Assembly: GCA_963777835.1 (NCBI GenBank)
Contig: CAVZRK010000005.1
Coordinates: 1 to 64,000, forward strand
From: SPDF01 sp963777835
Lineage (GTDB): Bacteria > Gemmatimonadota > Gemmatimonadetes > Gemmatimonadales > GWC2-71-9
Reading direction: 5' to 3'
DNA length: 64,000 nucleotides
The translations under genes were made by a program, and so were the position numbers. This document shows positions 6,556 to 15,047 of the stretch, piece after piece; the stretch's first letter is position 1, and each line of letters starts with the position of its first letter. The notes under the pieces were generated by a model. That model made no database searches. It saw nothing but the letters and a program-made list of their open reading frames with translations, and had not been told where the DNA came from.

Positions 6556-7314
6556 ATGGCATTGATCACACTGCTAACCGACTTCGGCACCGCCGATCCC
6601 TACGTGGCCGAGATGCGCGGCGTCCTGTACTCACGCGCGCCCGGTGTCACCCTGGCCGACATGAGCCACGGCATCCAGCCCGGCGACGTGCGCGCCGCCG
6701 CCTACCTCTTCGGCCGCGCCTGGCACCGGTTCCCCGCCGGCACCATCCACCTCGTCGTCGTGGACCCCGGCGTCGGAACCGGCCGCGCCGCCATCGCCTT
6801 CGGCGCCGCCGGCCACTGGTTCGTCGGCCCCGACAACGGCGTCTTCACCTCGGCGCTCGAGCAGGCCCACCCGCCGATTGTGGCCATTCCCGTCCCCGCC
6901 GACGCCGCGCCCACCTTCCACGGCCGGGACCTCTTTTCCCCCGCCGCCGCCGCGCTGGCGCTCGGGGCGTCCCTCGCCTCGCTCGGCGAGCCGCTCCCCA
7001 CCGTGCCGGTCCGGATCGCCCTCCCGGCCCCCTTCTACGACGGCAAGGTGGTGGTGGGCGAGGTCATCTCGGTGGACCGCTTCGGCAATCTTGTCACCAA
7101 TCTGACCCCGGCGGAAGTTCCCCCCTACGCGGTGCTCGAGGTCGAGGACGCCCAGGTGGGGCCCCTCCTCCGCACCTTCAGCGACGTCGAGACTGGACAG
7201 CTCGTCGCCTATCTCGGTTCCGGTGGTCAGGTGGAAATAGCGGTGCGCGACGGCTCGGCGGCGCGCCGCATCGGGCTCGGCGTCGGCGGCCGCGTGCGCG
7301 CCCGGCTGGGTTGA
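6556..7314 (+). CDS. SAM hydroxide adenosyltransferase (DUF62 family)
   Basis: A 252-residue member of the DUF62 family, related to fluorinase and chlorinase, whose ordinary bacterial members hydrolyse S-adenosylmethionine to adenosine and methionine. Signature segments are TLLTDFGTADPYVAEMRGV at the N-terminus, VVDPGVGTGR (about 74-83), GPDNGVF, and the C-terminal DRFGNLVTNL. Length is normal. It starts at ATG 6556 straight after the palindromic repeat element. The halogenase-specific features are not something I can confirm, so the hydrolase role is preferred. Confidence 0.85.
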   Translation: MALITLLTDFGTADPYVAEMRGVLYSRAPGVTLADMSHGIQPGDVRAAAYLFGRAWHRFPAGTIHLVVVDPGVGTGRAAIAFGAAGHWFVGPDNGVFTSALEQAHPPIVAIPVPADAAPTFHGRDLFSPAAAALALGASLASLGEPLPTVPVRIALPAPFYDGKVVVGEVISVDRFGNLVTNLTPAEVPPYAVLEVEDAQVGPLLRTFSDVETGQLVAYLGSGGQVEIAVRDGSAARRIGLGVGGRVRARLG

Positions 7315-7319
7315 GCGGC

Positions 7320-8174
7320 TCAGTCCAGCCACTCGACGGTCACGCCGCCGAGTGAGGTGGTGAGCGAAATGTCGAGGTGGCGGGCGGCGGTGGCGTTGTT
7401 GCTGGAGGTGTAGCGGTTCCCCTGGCGGGTGAACCCCGCCGGCTGGAACGAGGCCAGGAACTGCTCGGTGGTAATCGTCACGCCGACGGCGCGCGGAATC
7501 CGGAGCGTGAGGCCGCCCATCGCCAGCGTGGCCTCCAGCTTGGCGTCGGCGGTCCAGGCTCCCGAGTAGTCGAGCACCACGCTCCCCATCCCCCCCTCGA
7601 ACGACACCCGGTCGCAGAGGCTGTTCCCCAGCCCCACCACCGTGAGCTCCGCCACTCCCGCGCGGAACTCGGCGGCGGTGCAGCGCATCGCGTTCCGCTT
7701 CGAGAAGCGGACCTCGGTCTGGCTGGCGCCCGTCTCGACCACCAGCGACGAGAGCCGGAGCCCGCCGAGATCCACGACCGACTTGGCGGCGCCCATGGCC
7801 ATCGAGAGGTTGAGGTCGGCCTGCGGAGAAAACTGCACGTCCGCCACCTGGTCCTGCTTGACGCCCCCCACCCCCACCGTGCCCTTGTCCCGGCTCGCAA
7901 GCCCGAGAGTGACGGTGCTGCTGCCCGATTCCCACCGGCTGACCGGCTGGAACCGCTCGGCGTCGTAGGACAGCTGCATGGCGTAGAGGGAGCCCGGCGC
8001 GCCGGCGCCGACGTTGAGCGTGCCGCCGCCGAACTCGATCTTCGCGGCCAGCCGCACCTCCCCGTGGAACTGCCGGGTGGTGCTGTAGTGCTTGAGCGAT
8101 TGCCCCTCGAGCGCGCCGGCGCCCGCGGTGGCCACGCCGACAGCGAGCAGGCCGGGCAGGACAAGGGCGCGCAT
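7320..8174 (-). CDS. Secreted DUF4097/toastrack-like envelope protein
   Basis: A 284-residue exported protein. ATG 8174 begins a signal peptide (ALVLPGLLAVGVATAGAGAL). The rest consists of short repeating beta-strands (LNLSMAMGAAKSVVDLGGLR, ELTVVGLGNSLC, GSVVLDYSG, ATLAMGGLTLRIPRAVGV). This matches toastrack/DUF4097 and the C-terminal sensor part of LiaF-like proteins. The start is 2 bp downstream of the preceding membrane gene, and the set continues up to an ECF sigma factor. A role in envelope-stress sensing is inferred from the neighbourhood. Confidence 0.6.
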   Translation of the reverse strand: MRALVLPGLLAVGVATAGAGALEGQSLKHYSTTRQFHGEVRLAAKIEFGGGTLNVGAGAPGSLYAMQLSYDAERFQPVSRWESGSSTVTLGLASRDKGTVGVGGVKQDQVADVQFSPQADLNLSMAMGAAKSVVDLGGLRLSSLVVETGASQTEVRFSKRNAMRCTAAEFRAGVAELTVVGLGNSLCDRVSFEGGMGSVVLDYSGAWTADAKLEATLAMGGLTLRIPRAVGVTITTEQFLASFQPAGFTRQGNRYTSSNNATAARHLDISLTTSLGGVTVEWLD

Positions 8175-8176
8175 CG

Positions 8177-9382
8177 TCACCGGACGGGGGGCGGCGTCTT
8201 GTGCTGGCCGGGGCGGCGTGCCGCGGGCACACCGAACTGCGGCGTGGCCCAGAGGTACTCGTCGGTGAGCGCCTCCGGCGGGATGAACCGGCCGGCGAAG
8301 TGGCCGGCGAGCCCGAGCCGGCTCAGCAGCGCCGCGCCGAGCCCCACTGTCAGGAGGAGCCAGGTCACGACCGCGGCCGCGCCGAACGCGACCCAGCCGA
8401 GGACCGGCACCCAGCCGAACGCGGCCCACCCGGTCCAGAGCAGGATCATCCCCGCCAGCCCGGTCACCACGTACCGATAGCTGTTGGGGGAGCCGAACGC
8501 CCCCTGCGCCAGCTGGCGGCGGGTGTACTTCTCGCCGAGTGCGTGCGTGACGCCGAGGAAGCCGGCGAGCACCGCCACCAGGACCAGCAGCACCGACGCG
8601 ATGACGGCGAACGGAATGAGCAGGATGCCGACGACGCTCAGCACCAGCCCGAGGATCAGCACGCCGAAGGTGGGGACGACGAGCACCTGGGCCAGGAAGC
8701 CGACGGCGAAGGAGCGCCCGAAGGTGTGGGAGACGGTGTCGGAGATGATTTCGAGGTTGGGTTTGCCGAAGAGGACGAGACCGAAGCCGATGCCGAGGAG
8801 CGTCAGGAAGACGCCGGCGAGGCCGGCCACGTTCCTGAGCGCCTGCACCAGCGGAGAGAGCGCGGCCGGTGCCGCCGCGGCGACTTCCTCAGCCGGGAGG
8901 CTGCCGATGGTGTTGATCTCACCGGTGACCTGTCCCCCCGCCTGGTGCACCTGCCCGCCGTAGGCCAGCACGCTGCCCGACACGTACGAGCCGGGGTGCA
9001 GCGTGATGTCGCCCTCGACCGTGACGAGGTTGCCCGAGAGCCGCCCGTAGAGATCGGCGTTGCCGTTCAGGACGAGCACGTCGCCCTGTTGCGATTCGCC
9101 GGCGCCGATGGAAAAGCGGCCGATCCGCGCCGTGCCGCCGGGAACGGTCAGGGCAAAGCCCGGCGACTTGGACTCGCGGAGCGCGCGAGAAAGAATCGGC
9201 TCGAGTTCGGCGGGATTGGAGAGGTCGCGAAGTGAAACGGTGAATCCGCCCTCGGGGGCGGACGGGACGGCTTGCGGAGCGGGATGGGCGGCCTGGATGC
9301 GGCTCGGCGCCGCGGCGAACGCGGGCGAGCCGGTCAGGAAGAGCAGGCCCGCCGCGATGAGGAGTCGGCTACCCCTGCACAT
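8177..9382 (-). CDS. Membrane protein with polymer-forming (bactofilin-like) ectodomain
   Basis: A 401-residue protein with a signal peptide (LLIAAGLLFLTGSPAFAAA). A beta-helical segment (about 105-170) reads GDVLVLNGNADLYGRLSGNL and GDITLHPGSYVSGSVLAYGG, like bactofilin or polymer-forming domains. Five or six transmembrane helices follow (about 190-365). Its start overlaps the anti-sigma factor stop by 14 bp, so it belongs to the sigma operon. It may sense or protect the envelope. The exact family is uncertain. Confidence 0.65.
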   Translation of the reverse strand: MCRGSRLLIAAGLLFLTGSPAFAAAPSRIQAAHPAPQAVPSAPEGGFTVSLRDLSNPAELEPILSRALRESKSPGFALTVPGGTARIGRFSIGAGESQQGDVLVLNGNADLYGRLSGNLVTVEGDITLHPGSYVSGSVLAYGGQVHQAGGQVTGEINTIGSLPAEEVAAAAPAALSPLVQALRNVAGLAGVFLTLLGIGFGLVLFGKPNLEIISDTVSHTFGRSFAVGFLAQVLVVPTFGVLILGLVLSVVGILLIPFAVIASVLLVLVAVLAGFLGVTHALGEKYTRRQLAQGAFGSPNSYRYVVTGLAGMILLWTGWAAFGWVPVLGWVAFGAAAVVTWLLLTVGLGAALLSRLGLAGHFAGRFIPPEALTDEYLWATPQFGVPAARRPGQHKTPPPVR

Positions 9383-9929
9383 GAGCCACCCGCGGCATCG
9401 GCAGGGCCATCAGGCGCCGGAGCACCAGGACGCCGCCAGCATAGGCGACGGTGGTGGCGCCGAACACGAGGCCGAGACGGGCGGGCGACTCGAACAGCCC
9501 GCGGACCCAGGGGTACCATGGCTGTGCGAGGAGGGTGGATCCGAGGGAACGGACCGCCGCCACGCCGAAGCCGCTGATCCCGCTGCCCGCTCCCTGGAGG
9601 AGCTGGGCGAGCGTGTCGGGATTGGCGAGGCTCCACCCCACGCTCGCTGCCATCGGCAGGAGCAGGCCCGCGGCGAGTGCGGCCGCGATGGCCATCGGAC
9701 GGGCCCGGCGCCGGACCTCGACCCGCGCCATGACCCGGTCGCCGAAACCGGCGGCGGGGCTGAACAGCGGGAGGGTGCCGAGCAGGTGGGCCAGCGCGCG
9801 GTCGGCATCGGCCAGGCGCCGGCAATCGGCGCAGCCGTGCAGGTGGGCCTCGCGGTTGCGCGCGAGGGACCCTGCGAGCCAGTCGTCGAGCTCGTCCGGT
9901 GTGAGGTGGGTGGCAATGAGGTCCGTCAT
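9369..9929 (-). CDS. Zinc-type anti-sigma factor
   Basis: A 186-residue single-pass membrane anti-sigma factor. The N-terminus holds an anti-sigma zinc-finger pattern (HLTPDELDDWLAG, then AHLHGCADCRRL, giving HxxxCxxC). A hydrophobic segment lies near 90-110 and another near 155-175. I prefer ATG 9929, preceded by AGGAGG. A GTG at 9968 overlapping the sigma stop as GTGA is possible and would add 13 basic residues. It should bind and hold the adjacent sigma factor. Direct sensing versus proteolytic release cannot be told from sequence. Confidence 0.8.
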   Translation of the reverse strand: MTDLIATHLTPDELDDWLAGSLARNREAHLHGCADCRRLADADRALAHLLGTLPLFSPAAGFGDRVMARVEVRRRARPMAIAAALAAGLLLPMAASVGWSLANPDTLAQLLQGAGSGISGFGVAAVRSLGSTLLAQPWYPWVRGLFESPARLGLVFGATTVAYAGGVLVLRRLMALPMPRVAHVQG

Positions 9930-9964
9930 GACGCCCCTCCTACGGGCCCGCCGGGCCCGGGGTT

Positions 9965-10570
9965 TCACTGGCGCAAATGCGCCAGCGCCTGCCTGAGTTC
10001 GCCGCGTGCGCGGTGGATATAGGTCTTCACGGTGCCCAATGGGAGGTCGAGCATCGTGGCGATTTCTTCATAGGGACGGCCCTCGACGTGCCGGAGCAGG
10101 ATGCAGGCGCGATACTCCGGCCGGAGCGTGGAAATGGCCTGCTCGATTTCGCCCCCGAGTTCCTTCGCCTCGAGCTCCTCGAGGGCGGTTTCCTGGCGGT
10201 CGCCGAGCTGCAGCGCGCTGGCCTGGATCGCCTCGGGGGTCAGGGCGTGCGGGGAGCCGTCGAGGGAGAGGGTGTCCAGCTCCCGGCGCCGCAGGTGGTC
10301 GATGGAGACGTTGTTGGCGATCTTGAAGATCCAGCTCGAGAACTTGTACTCGGGGCGGTACGATTCGATCGCGTTGAGCGCCTTGACGAAGGTCTCCTGG
10401 GAGAGATCCTCCGCCTGCTCGCGATTGCGGACCATGCGGTAGATGAGGGAGAAGATCGGACGTTCATACCGGCGCACCAGTTCACGGTACGCCGCCTGTC
10501 GCCCGTCACGCGCCTGCAGCACCACGTCCTGGTCGGACAGGGTGGCCAGGTCGATGCCGGGCTTAGCCAC
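9965..10570 (-). CDS. ECF RNA polymerase sigma factor
   Basis: A 201-residue sigma-70 family factor of the extracytoplasmic type. Region 2 is seen as YRELVRRYERPIFSLIYRMV, QAEDLSQETFVKA and WIFKIANNVSIDHLRRRELD. Region 4 is seen as LRPEYRACILLRHVEGRPYE then EIATMLDLPLGTVKTYIHRA. It heads a minus-strand operon with its anti-sigma factor and two envelope proteins, and is divergent from the menaquinone cluster 53 bp away. Autoregulation is usual in this class, but I see no certain ECF promoter. Confidence 0.92.
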   Translation of the reverse strand: MAKPGIDLATLSDQDVVLQARDGRQAAYRELVRRYERPIFSLIYRMVRNREQAEDLSQETFVKALNAIESYRPEYKFSSWIFKIANNVSIDHLRRRELDTLSLDGSPHALTPEAIQASALQLGDRQETALEELEAKELGGEIEQAISTLRPEYRACILLRHVEGRPYEEIATMLDLPLGTVKTYIHRARGELRQALAHLRQ

Positions 10571-10623
10571 GGGCTCCCCTCCGCCTTGCGGTGGGGTTTC
10601 CGTGAGGGATAGATTGGCCGCCT

Positions 10624-11353
10624 ATGTTAGCCACGGACAGGAAGTTACCAGTATCGGGCGGCGCTGAAAAGCGCTCCTATGTGCGCGGGATGTTCCACGC
10701 CATCGCGCCGAGCTACGATTTCCTGAATCACCTGCTCAGCCTGAACCTCGACAAGCGGTGGCGGCGGAAAGCTGTCGAGCGTCTCAATTGGGAACGCACA
10801 GCCCGACGGCCGCTATCTCGATCTCTGCGCCGGCACGCTCGACCTCGCCGCCACGCTCGCGCGCCGGCCCGGATTCCGGGGCGTCGTCATCGGATCGGAT
10901 TTCGTCCCGCGAATGCTCCAGCTGGGGCGGGGCAAGGCGGAACGGATCGTGAGCGTCACCGCCGATGCGCTCGACCTGCCGCACGCCGATGCCACCTTCG
11001 ACGGCGCCACCGTCGGGTTCGGCGTGCGGAACTTCATGGACCTCGACGCCGGGCTCCGCGAGGCGGCGCGGGTCCTCAAGCCGGGCGCCCGATTCGTCAT
11101 CCTCGAGATGAGCATTCCGCCGTGGCAGCCGCTGCGCGGGCTCTTCCTCCTCTACTTCCGGCACATCCTGCCCACCATCGGGCGCCTGGTTTCCCGTCAT
11201 TCGAACGCATACAACTGGCTCCCGGAGTCGGTGCTCGCCTTTCCCGAGCCGAAGGCGCTGGCGGCGCGGATGACGTCCGCCGGCTTCCGCGACGTGAGCT
11301 GGTCGCTGCTCTTCGGCGGCATCTGCGCGCTGCACGTGGGAGTCCGCGCGTGA
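10624..11353 (+). CDS. menG: Demethylmenaquinone methyltransferase (frame broken by +1)
   Basis: This is a UbiE/MenG methyltransferase that methylates demethylmenaquinone using SAM. The first part (RSYVRGMFHAIAPSYDFLNH, LSLNLDKRWRRKAV) ends in a wrong frame. The rest resumes one base later with PDGRYLDLCAGTLDLAATLA (SAM motif), then GFGVRNFMDLDAGLREAARV and VILEMSIPP. The total is 243 codons plus one base. The extra base is best placed in GGG 10790-10792; removing one G joins the halves as RLNWNAQPDGRYLD. Probably a sequence error in an intact gene. The stop overlaps the start of the prenyltransferase (GTGA). Confidence 0.85.
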
Positions 11354-12237
11354 GCGAGGGCCAGACCCTTTCCGGGGAGTCGCTCCTCGTCCGGTACGTC
11401 AACTTCGTCAAGTTGCCGCACACCCTCTTCGCGCTGCCGTTCGCGCTGCTCGGCGTCCTTGCCGCGTCCATGCAGGCGCCGGTCACCTGGCGCACCGTGG
11501 GGCTGGTCGTCGTGGCGTTCACCGCCGCGCGCTGGGTGGCCATGGGCTTCAATCGCATCGCCGACCGCGAGTACGACGCACAAAATCCGCGCACCAGGGA
11601 CCGCGAGCTCCCGCGCGGCGCCATCTCGGTCTTCCAGGCGTGGACATCCGTGGTGGTGGCCGCCGCGCTCTTCGTCTGGGCCGCCTGGTCGCTCAACCCG
11701 CTCTGCTTCCTGCTGAGCCCCGTCGCCCTCGCGTGGGTCATGGGCTACAGCCTGTCGAAGCGCTTCACCTGGTGGCCGCATCTCTGGCTCGGCATGAGCC
11801 TGGCCATCGCGCCGGTGGGCGGGTGGATCGCGGTCATGGGCGCGTGGAGCGAGCCTGCCTGGCTCCTCGCGGCCATCACCGTCGCCGTGGCGACGTGGGT
11901 GTCGGGCTTCGACATCTTCTACGCCCTGCCCGACGCCTCCTTCGACCGCGCGAGCGGGCTCCGGAGCGCGGTCGTCCGCCTCGGCGAGGCGCGCGCCATC
12001 CTGCTCGCCAAGCTGCTGCACGGCATCACGATTCCCGCGCTGGCCCTCTTCGGGTGGGGCGCGGGGTTCGGGTGGTGGTACTATGCGGGGGTGGCGGCCG
12101 CGGCGCTGATCCTCGCCTACGAGCACCAGCTCGTCCGGCCCGGCGACCTCTCGCGACTCGACGCGGCCTTCTTCCGGATGAACGCGGTGATGTCGGTGAC
12201 CGTGTTCGGCTTTGCCCTCCTCGACCGGCTGACGTGA
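11350..12237 (+). CDS. mqnP: UbiA-family prenyltransferase (MqnP-type)
   Basis: A 295-residue polytopic membrane prenyltransferase with eight or nine hydrophobic segments. The two aspartate motifs are visible: NRIADREYD and YALPDASFDR. The GTG start overlaps the methyltransferase stop. It sits in one run with UbiD- and UbiX-type genes, so it most likely prenylates the 1,4-dihydroxy-6-naphthoate precursor in the futalosine route (MqnP). A 4-hydroxybenzoate role (UbiA) is the alternative; no other ubiquinone genes are seen here. Confidence 0.85.
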   Translation: MSEGQTLSGESLLVRYVNFVKLPHTLFALPFALLGVLAASMQAPVTWRTVGLVVVAFTAARWVAMGFNRIADREYDAQNPRTRDRELPRGAISVFQAWTSVVVAAALFVWAAWSLNPLCFLLSPVALAWVMGYSLSKRFTWWPHLWLGMSLAIAPVGGWIAVMGAWSEPAWLLAAITVAVATWVSGFDIFYALPDASFDRASGLRSAVVRLGEARAILLAKLLHGITIPALALFGWGAGFGWWYYAGVAAAALILAYEHQLVRPGDLSRLDAAFFRMNAVMSVTVFGFALLDRLT

Positions 12238-12244
12238 GCGCCCC

Positions 12245-14041
12245 GTGACCGCTCCCCGATTCGACGGCCTGCGGGACTTCGTGCGTCACCTCGAGGCGCA
12301 TGGCGAACTCCTGCGCGTGACGGCCGAGGTGGACCCGAAGTTCGAGGTGGCGGAAATCGTCCAGCGCGTCATCCGGCAGGATGGGCCGGCGCTCTTGTTC
12401 GAGCGGGTCAAGGGCGCCGATTTCCCGCTGGCCATGAACCTGTACGGCTCATCGCGGCGAATGGAGATGGCCGTCGGCCGGCCGCCGGAGCTGATCGGTC
12501 GGGAATTGATCGAGACCTTTCAGCGGCTGAATCCACCGTCGCTGGGCAAGTTCTGGGAACTGCGCGCCACCCTGCTCAAGGCGCGCTTCCTCCGCCCGCG
12601 GATGGTCCGCCACGCGCCGGTGCAGGAGGTGGTGGAGGCGCCGCGGCTGGATCGCTTCCCGAATCTCTGGAGCTGGCCGAGAGACGGTGGACCGTTCATC
12701 ACCTTCGGGCCGACGATTACGCACAACCCGGCGAGCGGCATCCGGAACTTCGGGCTGTATCGATTGCAGGTGTTCGACGAACGGACCACCGGCATGCACT
12801 GGCAGAGCATGAAGGGGGGCCGGGGCCACCATCACGAGGCGGAGCGACGCGGCGAATCGCTGGAGGCGGCGGTCGTCCTCGGCGGCGACCCGATGACGAT
12901 GCTCTCGGCCATCCTGCCGCTGCCGGAAGACTTCGACGAGCTCGGCCTGGCGGGATTCCTGCGCGGCCGCGCCACGGAGCTCGTGCGGGGCCGGAGCATC
13001 TCGCTGCCAGTGCCCGCCAATGCGGACTTCGTGCTGGAAGGGGTGGTCCCGCCAGGCGAACGGCGGATGGAAGGCCCCTTCGGCGACCACTACGGCCACT
13101 ACTCCGAGGCGTCGCCCTTCCCGGTCTTCCACGTCAAGACGGTCACTCGCCGGCGCGACGCGATCTATCCGGGGGCCGTGGTCGGCAAGCCGCCGCAGGA
13201 AGACAAGTGGATCGGCCTCGCCGCCGGCGAGATGATCGGCCCGCTCATCCGGGTGGTGAACCCGAACATCGTGGATCTCTTTGCCAGCGACGACGCGGTG
13301 TTCCACAACCTCCTCACCGTGTCGGCGAAGGTGCGGCACCCGCTGGAGTCGTTCAAGACGGCGCTCAACCTCCTCGGCACGGGGCAGCTGGCGCTCACCA
13401 AGTGCGTGGTGATGGTGCGGCACGACGTACCGGTGCGGAGCTTCGGGCGCACGCTGCGCGAACTCTGGCACCGCTTCGACCCGCGGGACCGGATGCTGCT
13501 CCTGCCCATCGCGCCGCTCGACACGCTGGACTACACCTCGTTCGAGATGCACGTGGGCAGCAAGCTGGTGCTCGATGCGACCGGTGAGGTGGTTACCGCC
13601 GATGCCCCGCCCACCGCCATCGAGGACCCGTCGGCATTCGACCGTCGGATCGGCGCACACCGCGTGCTCGACGGCGGGTTCGTGGTGGTGCAGGTGAAGA
13701 GCGAGCCTCGCGAGGTGCTGGAGCGCCTCCTGCGTTGGGAGGGGCTGGGGCCGGTCAAGTTTGTGGCCGCGGTGAGCGACGACGTGGACCTGGCCGACGA
13801 GGGCAACATCGTCTGGGGCATCTTCACCCGGTTCGATCCCGCGCGCGACATGCTGTTCGAACGGCAGGAGTTCATCGGCGCCAAGCCGGTGTACGGCGGG
13901 CGAATCGCTATCGACGCCACCTGGAAGCCGGGATATCCGCCACCGGTCACCATGCCCGAGGACACGATCAAGCTGGTGGACCGCCGGTGGGGGGAGTATT
14001 TCGGAGACAGGCTCGAACGGCGGGAGCGGGGAAAGTGGTAG
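12245..14041 (+). CDS. mqnL: UbiD-family decarboxylase (MqnL-type)
   Basis: A 598-residue UbiD-family decarboxylase, which uses prenylated FMN made by UbiX. Family segments include LRDFVRHLEAHGELLRV at the N-terminus, the prFMN/metal region around NFGLYRLQVFD and HWQSMKGGRGHHHEA, and EGPFGDHYGHYSEASPFPVF. A GTG start follows the prenyltransferase stop by 7 bp. With the neighbours, it fits removal of the naphthoate carboxylate in late menaquinone synthesis. Other UbiD substrates cannot be excluded from sequence alone. Confidence 0.88.
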   Translation: MTAPRFDGLRDFVRHLEAHGELLRVTAEVDPKFEVAEIVQRVIRQDGPALLFERVKGADFPLAMNLYGSSRRMEMAVGRPPELIGRELIETFQRLNPPSLGKFWELRATLLKARFLRPRMVRHAPVQEVVEAPRLDRFPNLWSWPRDGGPFITFGPTITHNPASGIRNFGLYRLQVFDERTTGMHWQSMKGGRGHHHEAERRGESLEAAVVLGGDPMTMLSAILPLPEDFDELGLAGFLRGRATELVRGRSISLPVPANADFVLEGVVPPGERRMEGPFGDHYGHYSEASPFPVFHVKTVTRRRDAIYPGAVVGKPPQEDKWIGLAAGEMIGPLIRVVNPNIVDLFASDDAVFHNLLTVSAKVRHPLESFKTALNLLGTGQLALTKCVVMVRHDVPVRSFGRTLRELWHRFDPRDRMLLLPIAPLDTLDYTSFEMHVGSKLVLDATGEVVTADAPPTAIEDPSAFDRRIGAHRVLDGGFVVVQVKSEPREVLERLLRWEGLGPVKFVAAVSDDVDLADEGNIVWGIFTRFDPARDMLFERQEFIGAKPVYGGRIAIDATWKPGYPPPVTMPEDTIKLVDRRWGEYFGDRLERRERGKW

Positions 14042-14108
14042 GTTAGCTTGATCACCGGTTGGGGATGGACCAATCCTTCGCCGGCGATCAGGGCGGGTTT
14101 CCCGCGGT

Positions 14109-14137
14109 TCCCCCTCTCCACTTGCTGGAGAGGGGGA
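14109..14137. repeat. Perfect hairpin (REP-like) after the UbiD gene
   Basis: TCCCCCTCTCCA (14109-14120) and TGGAGAGGGGGA (14126-14137) form a perfect 12-bp stem with a CTTGC loop. There is no T run after it, so it is more like a REP-type repeat or mRNA stabiliser than an intrinsic terminator. ACTGAGGACTGAG (14163-14175) follows, matching the 7-bp repeat unit at 27494-27528. The rest of 14042-14188 shows nothing else. Confidence 0.6.
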
Positions 14138-14188
14138 CATGGGGTGAGGTCGGCAGGTGTGCACTGAGGACTGAGAACGGAGGATCGT

Positions 14189-14338
14189 ATGAGGGAACGT
14201 GAGAGTTTGATTCCGGCGCCGAAGCAGCCGGGGATTCCGAAGAAGGGCATTCCAGCCAGCCCGAAGAAGGCGCCGCCGCCGCCGAAGGCGCCGCCACACC
14301 CGGTGCGTACACCGACGGGGAACCAGAGGGGCCGGTGA
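14189..14338 (+). CDS. 49-residue Pro/Lys-rich protein coupled to UbiX
   Basis: A small ORF with ATG 14189 preceded at good spacing by ACGGAGGATCGT, the strongest ribosome-binding site in this cluster. The 49-residue product is rich in Pro, Lys and Gly (ESLIPAPKQPGIPKKG, KAPPPPKAPPHPVRT). It has no hydrophobic segment and looks disordered. Its TGA overlaps the GTG of ubiX as GTGA, so translation of ubiX is probably coupled to it. It may be a leader peptide or a small partner protein. I do not recognise it. Confidence 0.5.
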   Translation: MRERESLIPAPKQPGIPKKGIPASPKKAPPPPKAPPHPVRTPTGNQRGR

Positions 14339-14931
14339 GTCAGCTCCCGATCGTGATGGCCATTTCGGGGGCGTCGGGGGCACCCTACGCCGTCCGGCTG
14401 CTCGAGGTGCTGGCCACTCGGCGTGTCCCGGTCTGGCTGATCGTCACGAGCCACGGCCAGCGGCTCCTGAGCGCGGAGTGCGGCATTTCCACGCTCGAGG
14501 AACTTCGGGACGCGACCGGCGGCGACTGGACCAGCGTCACGGCCTATCCCGACACCGATCGCGGCGCCAAGCCGGCCTCCGGCTCCGCCAAGTGGGCGGG
14601 GATGGTCATCTGTCCCTGCTCGATGGGGACGGTGTCGGCCATTGCGCAGGGGTCGAGCCGCTCGCTGGTGGAGCGGGCCGCCGACGTGGCGCTCAAGGAG
14701 CGGCGGAAGCTGATCGTCGTGCCGAGGGAGACGCCGCTCTCACTGGTGCACCTGCGGAACCTGACGGCGCTGACGGAGGCGGGCGGTGTCGTGATTCCCG
14801 CGGCGCCGGGGTTCTACCATCGGCCCACGAAGATCAGCGAGCTGGTGGACTTCATCGTGCAGCGGGTGCTGGACCAGCTCGGGCTGGACATTGATATCGC
14901 GCCGCGCTGGGGTGGGCAGGCAAGCGAATAA
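14335..14931 (+). CDS. mqnM: UbiX-family flavin prenyltransferase (MqnM-type)
   Basis: A 198-residue flavoprotein that attaches a dimethylallyl group to FMN, making the cofactor for UbiD enzymes. The N-terminal MAISGASGAPYAVRLLEVL is the flavin phosphate loop. CPCSMGTVSAIAQGSS and PRETPLSLVHLRNLTALTEA are family signatures. Start is GTG 14335, coupled to the small ORF upstream. Its partner is the UbiD gene 300 bp upstream. Confidence 0.92.
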   Translation: MSQLPIVMAISGASGAPYAVRLLEVLATRRVPVWLIVTSHGQRLLSAECGISTLEELRDATGGDWTSVTAYPDTDRGAKPASGSAKWAGMVICPCSMGTVSAIAQGSSRSLVERAADVALKERRKLIVVPRETPLSLVHLRNLTALTEAGGVVIPAAPGFYHRPTKISELVDFIVQRVLDQLGLDIDIAPRWGGQASE

Positions 14932-14937
14932 GAGCAC

Positions 14938-15031
14938 TGAATTCACGAAAATACGAAAACACGAAGACACGAAAGAACTGCATTCTTGGTTTCGTGCTTT
15001 CGAGATTTCGTGCTTTCGTGGGTTCTTTTCT
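14938..15031. repeat. CACGAAA-type palindromic repeat element, copy 2
   Basis: The left arm (about 14943-14977) has CACGAAA, TACGAAA, CACGAAG and CACGAAA units. The right arm (about 14989-15022) has TTTCGTG units inverted. Both edges match copy 1 at 6406-6540, but the centre is shorter. It lies between two co-directed genes and ends 17 bp before the next start codon. Confidence 0.75.
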
Positions 15032-15047
15032 GTTATTGGGGGATGCG

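Noticed and set aside
10770..10800. Programmed +1 frameshift in menG and the other broken genes
   Set aside because: The sites lack a common slippery codon or stop context, and many unrelated genes are affected in the same direction, which favours sequence error.
14109..14137. Intrinsic terminator after ubiD
   Set aside because: Perfect stem but no T tract, and the following ORFs are coupled, so read-through is likely; kept as a REP-like hairpin.
12449..14383. 644-codon frame on the minus strand opposite ubiD
   Set aside because: Composition is that of a GC-codon shadow, while the + strand encodes a complete UbiD protein with all motifs.
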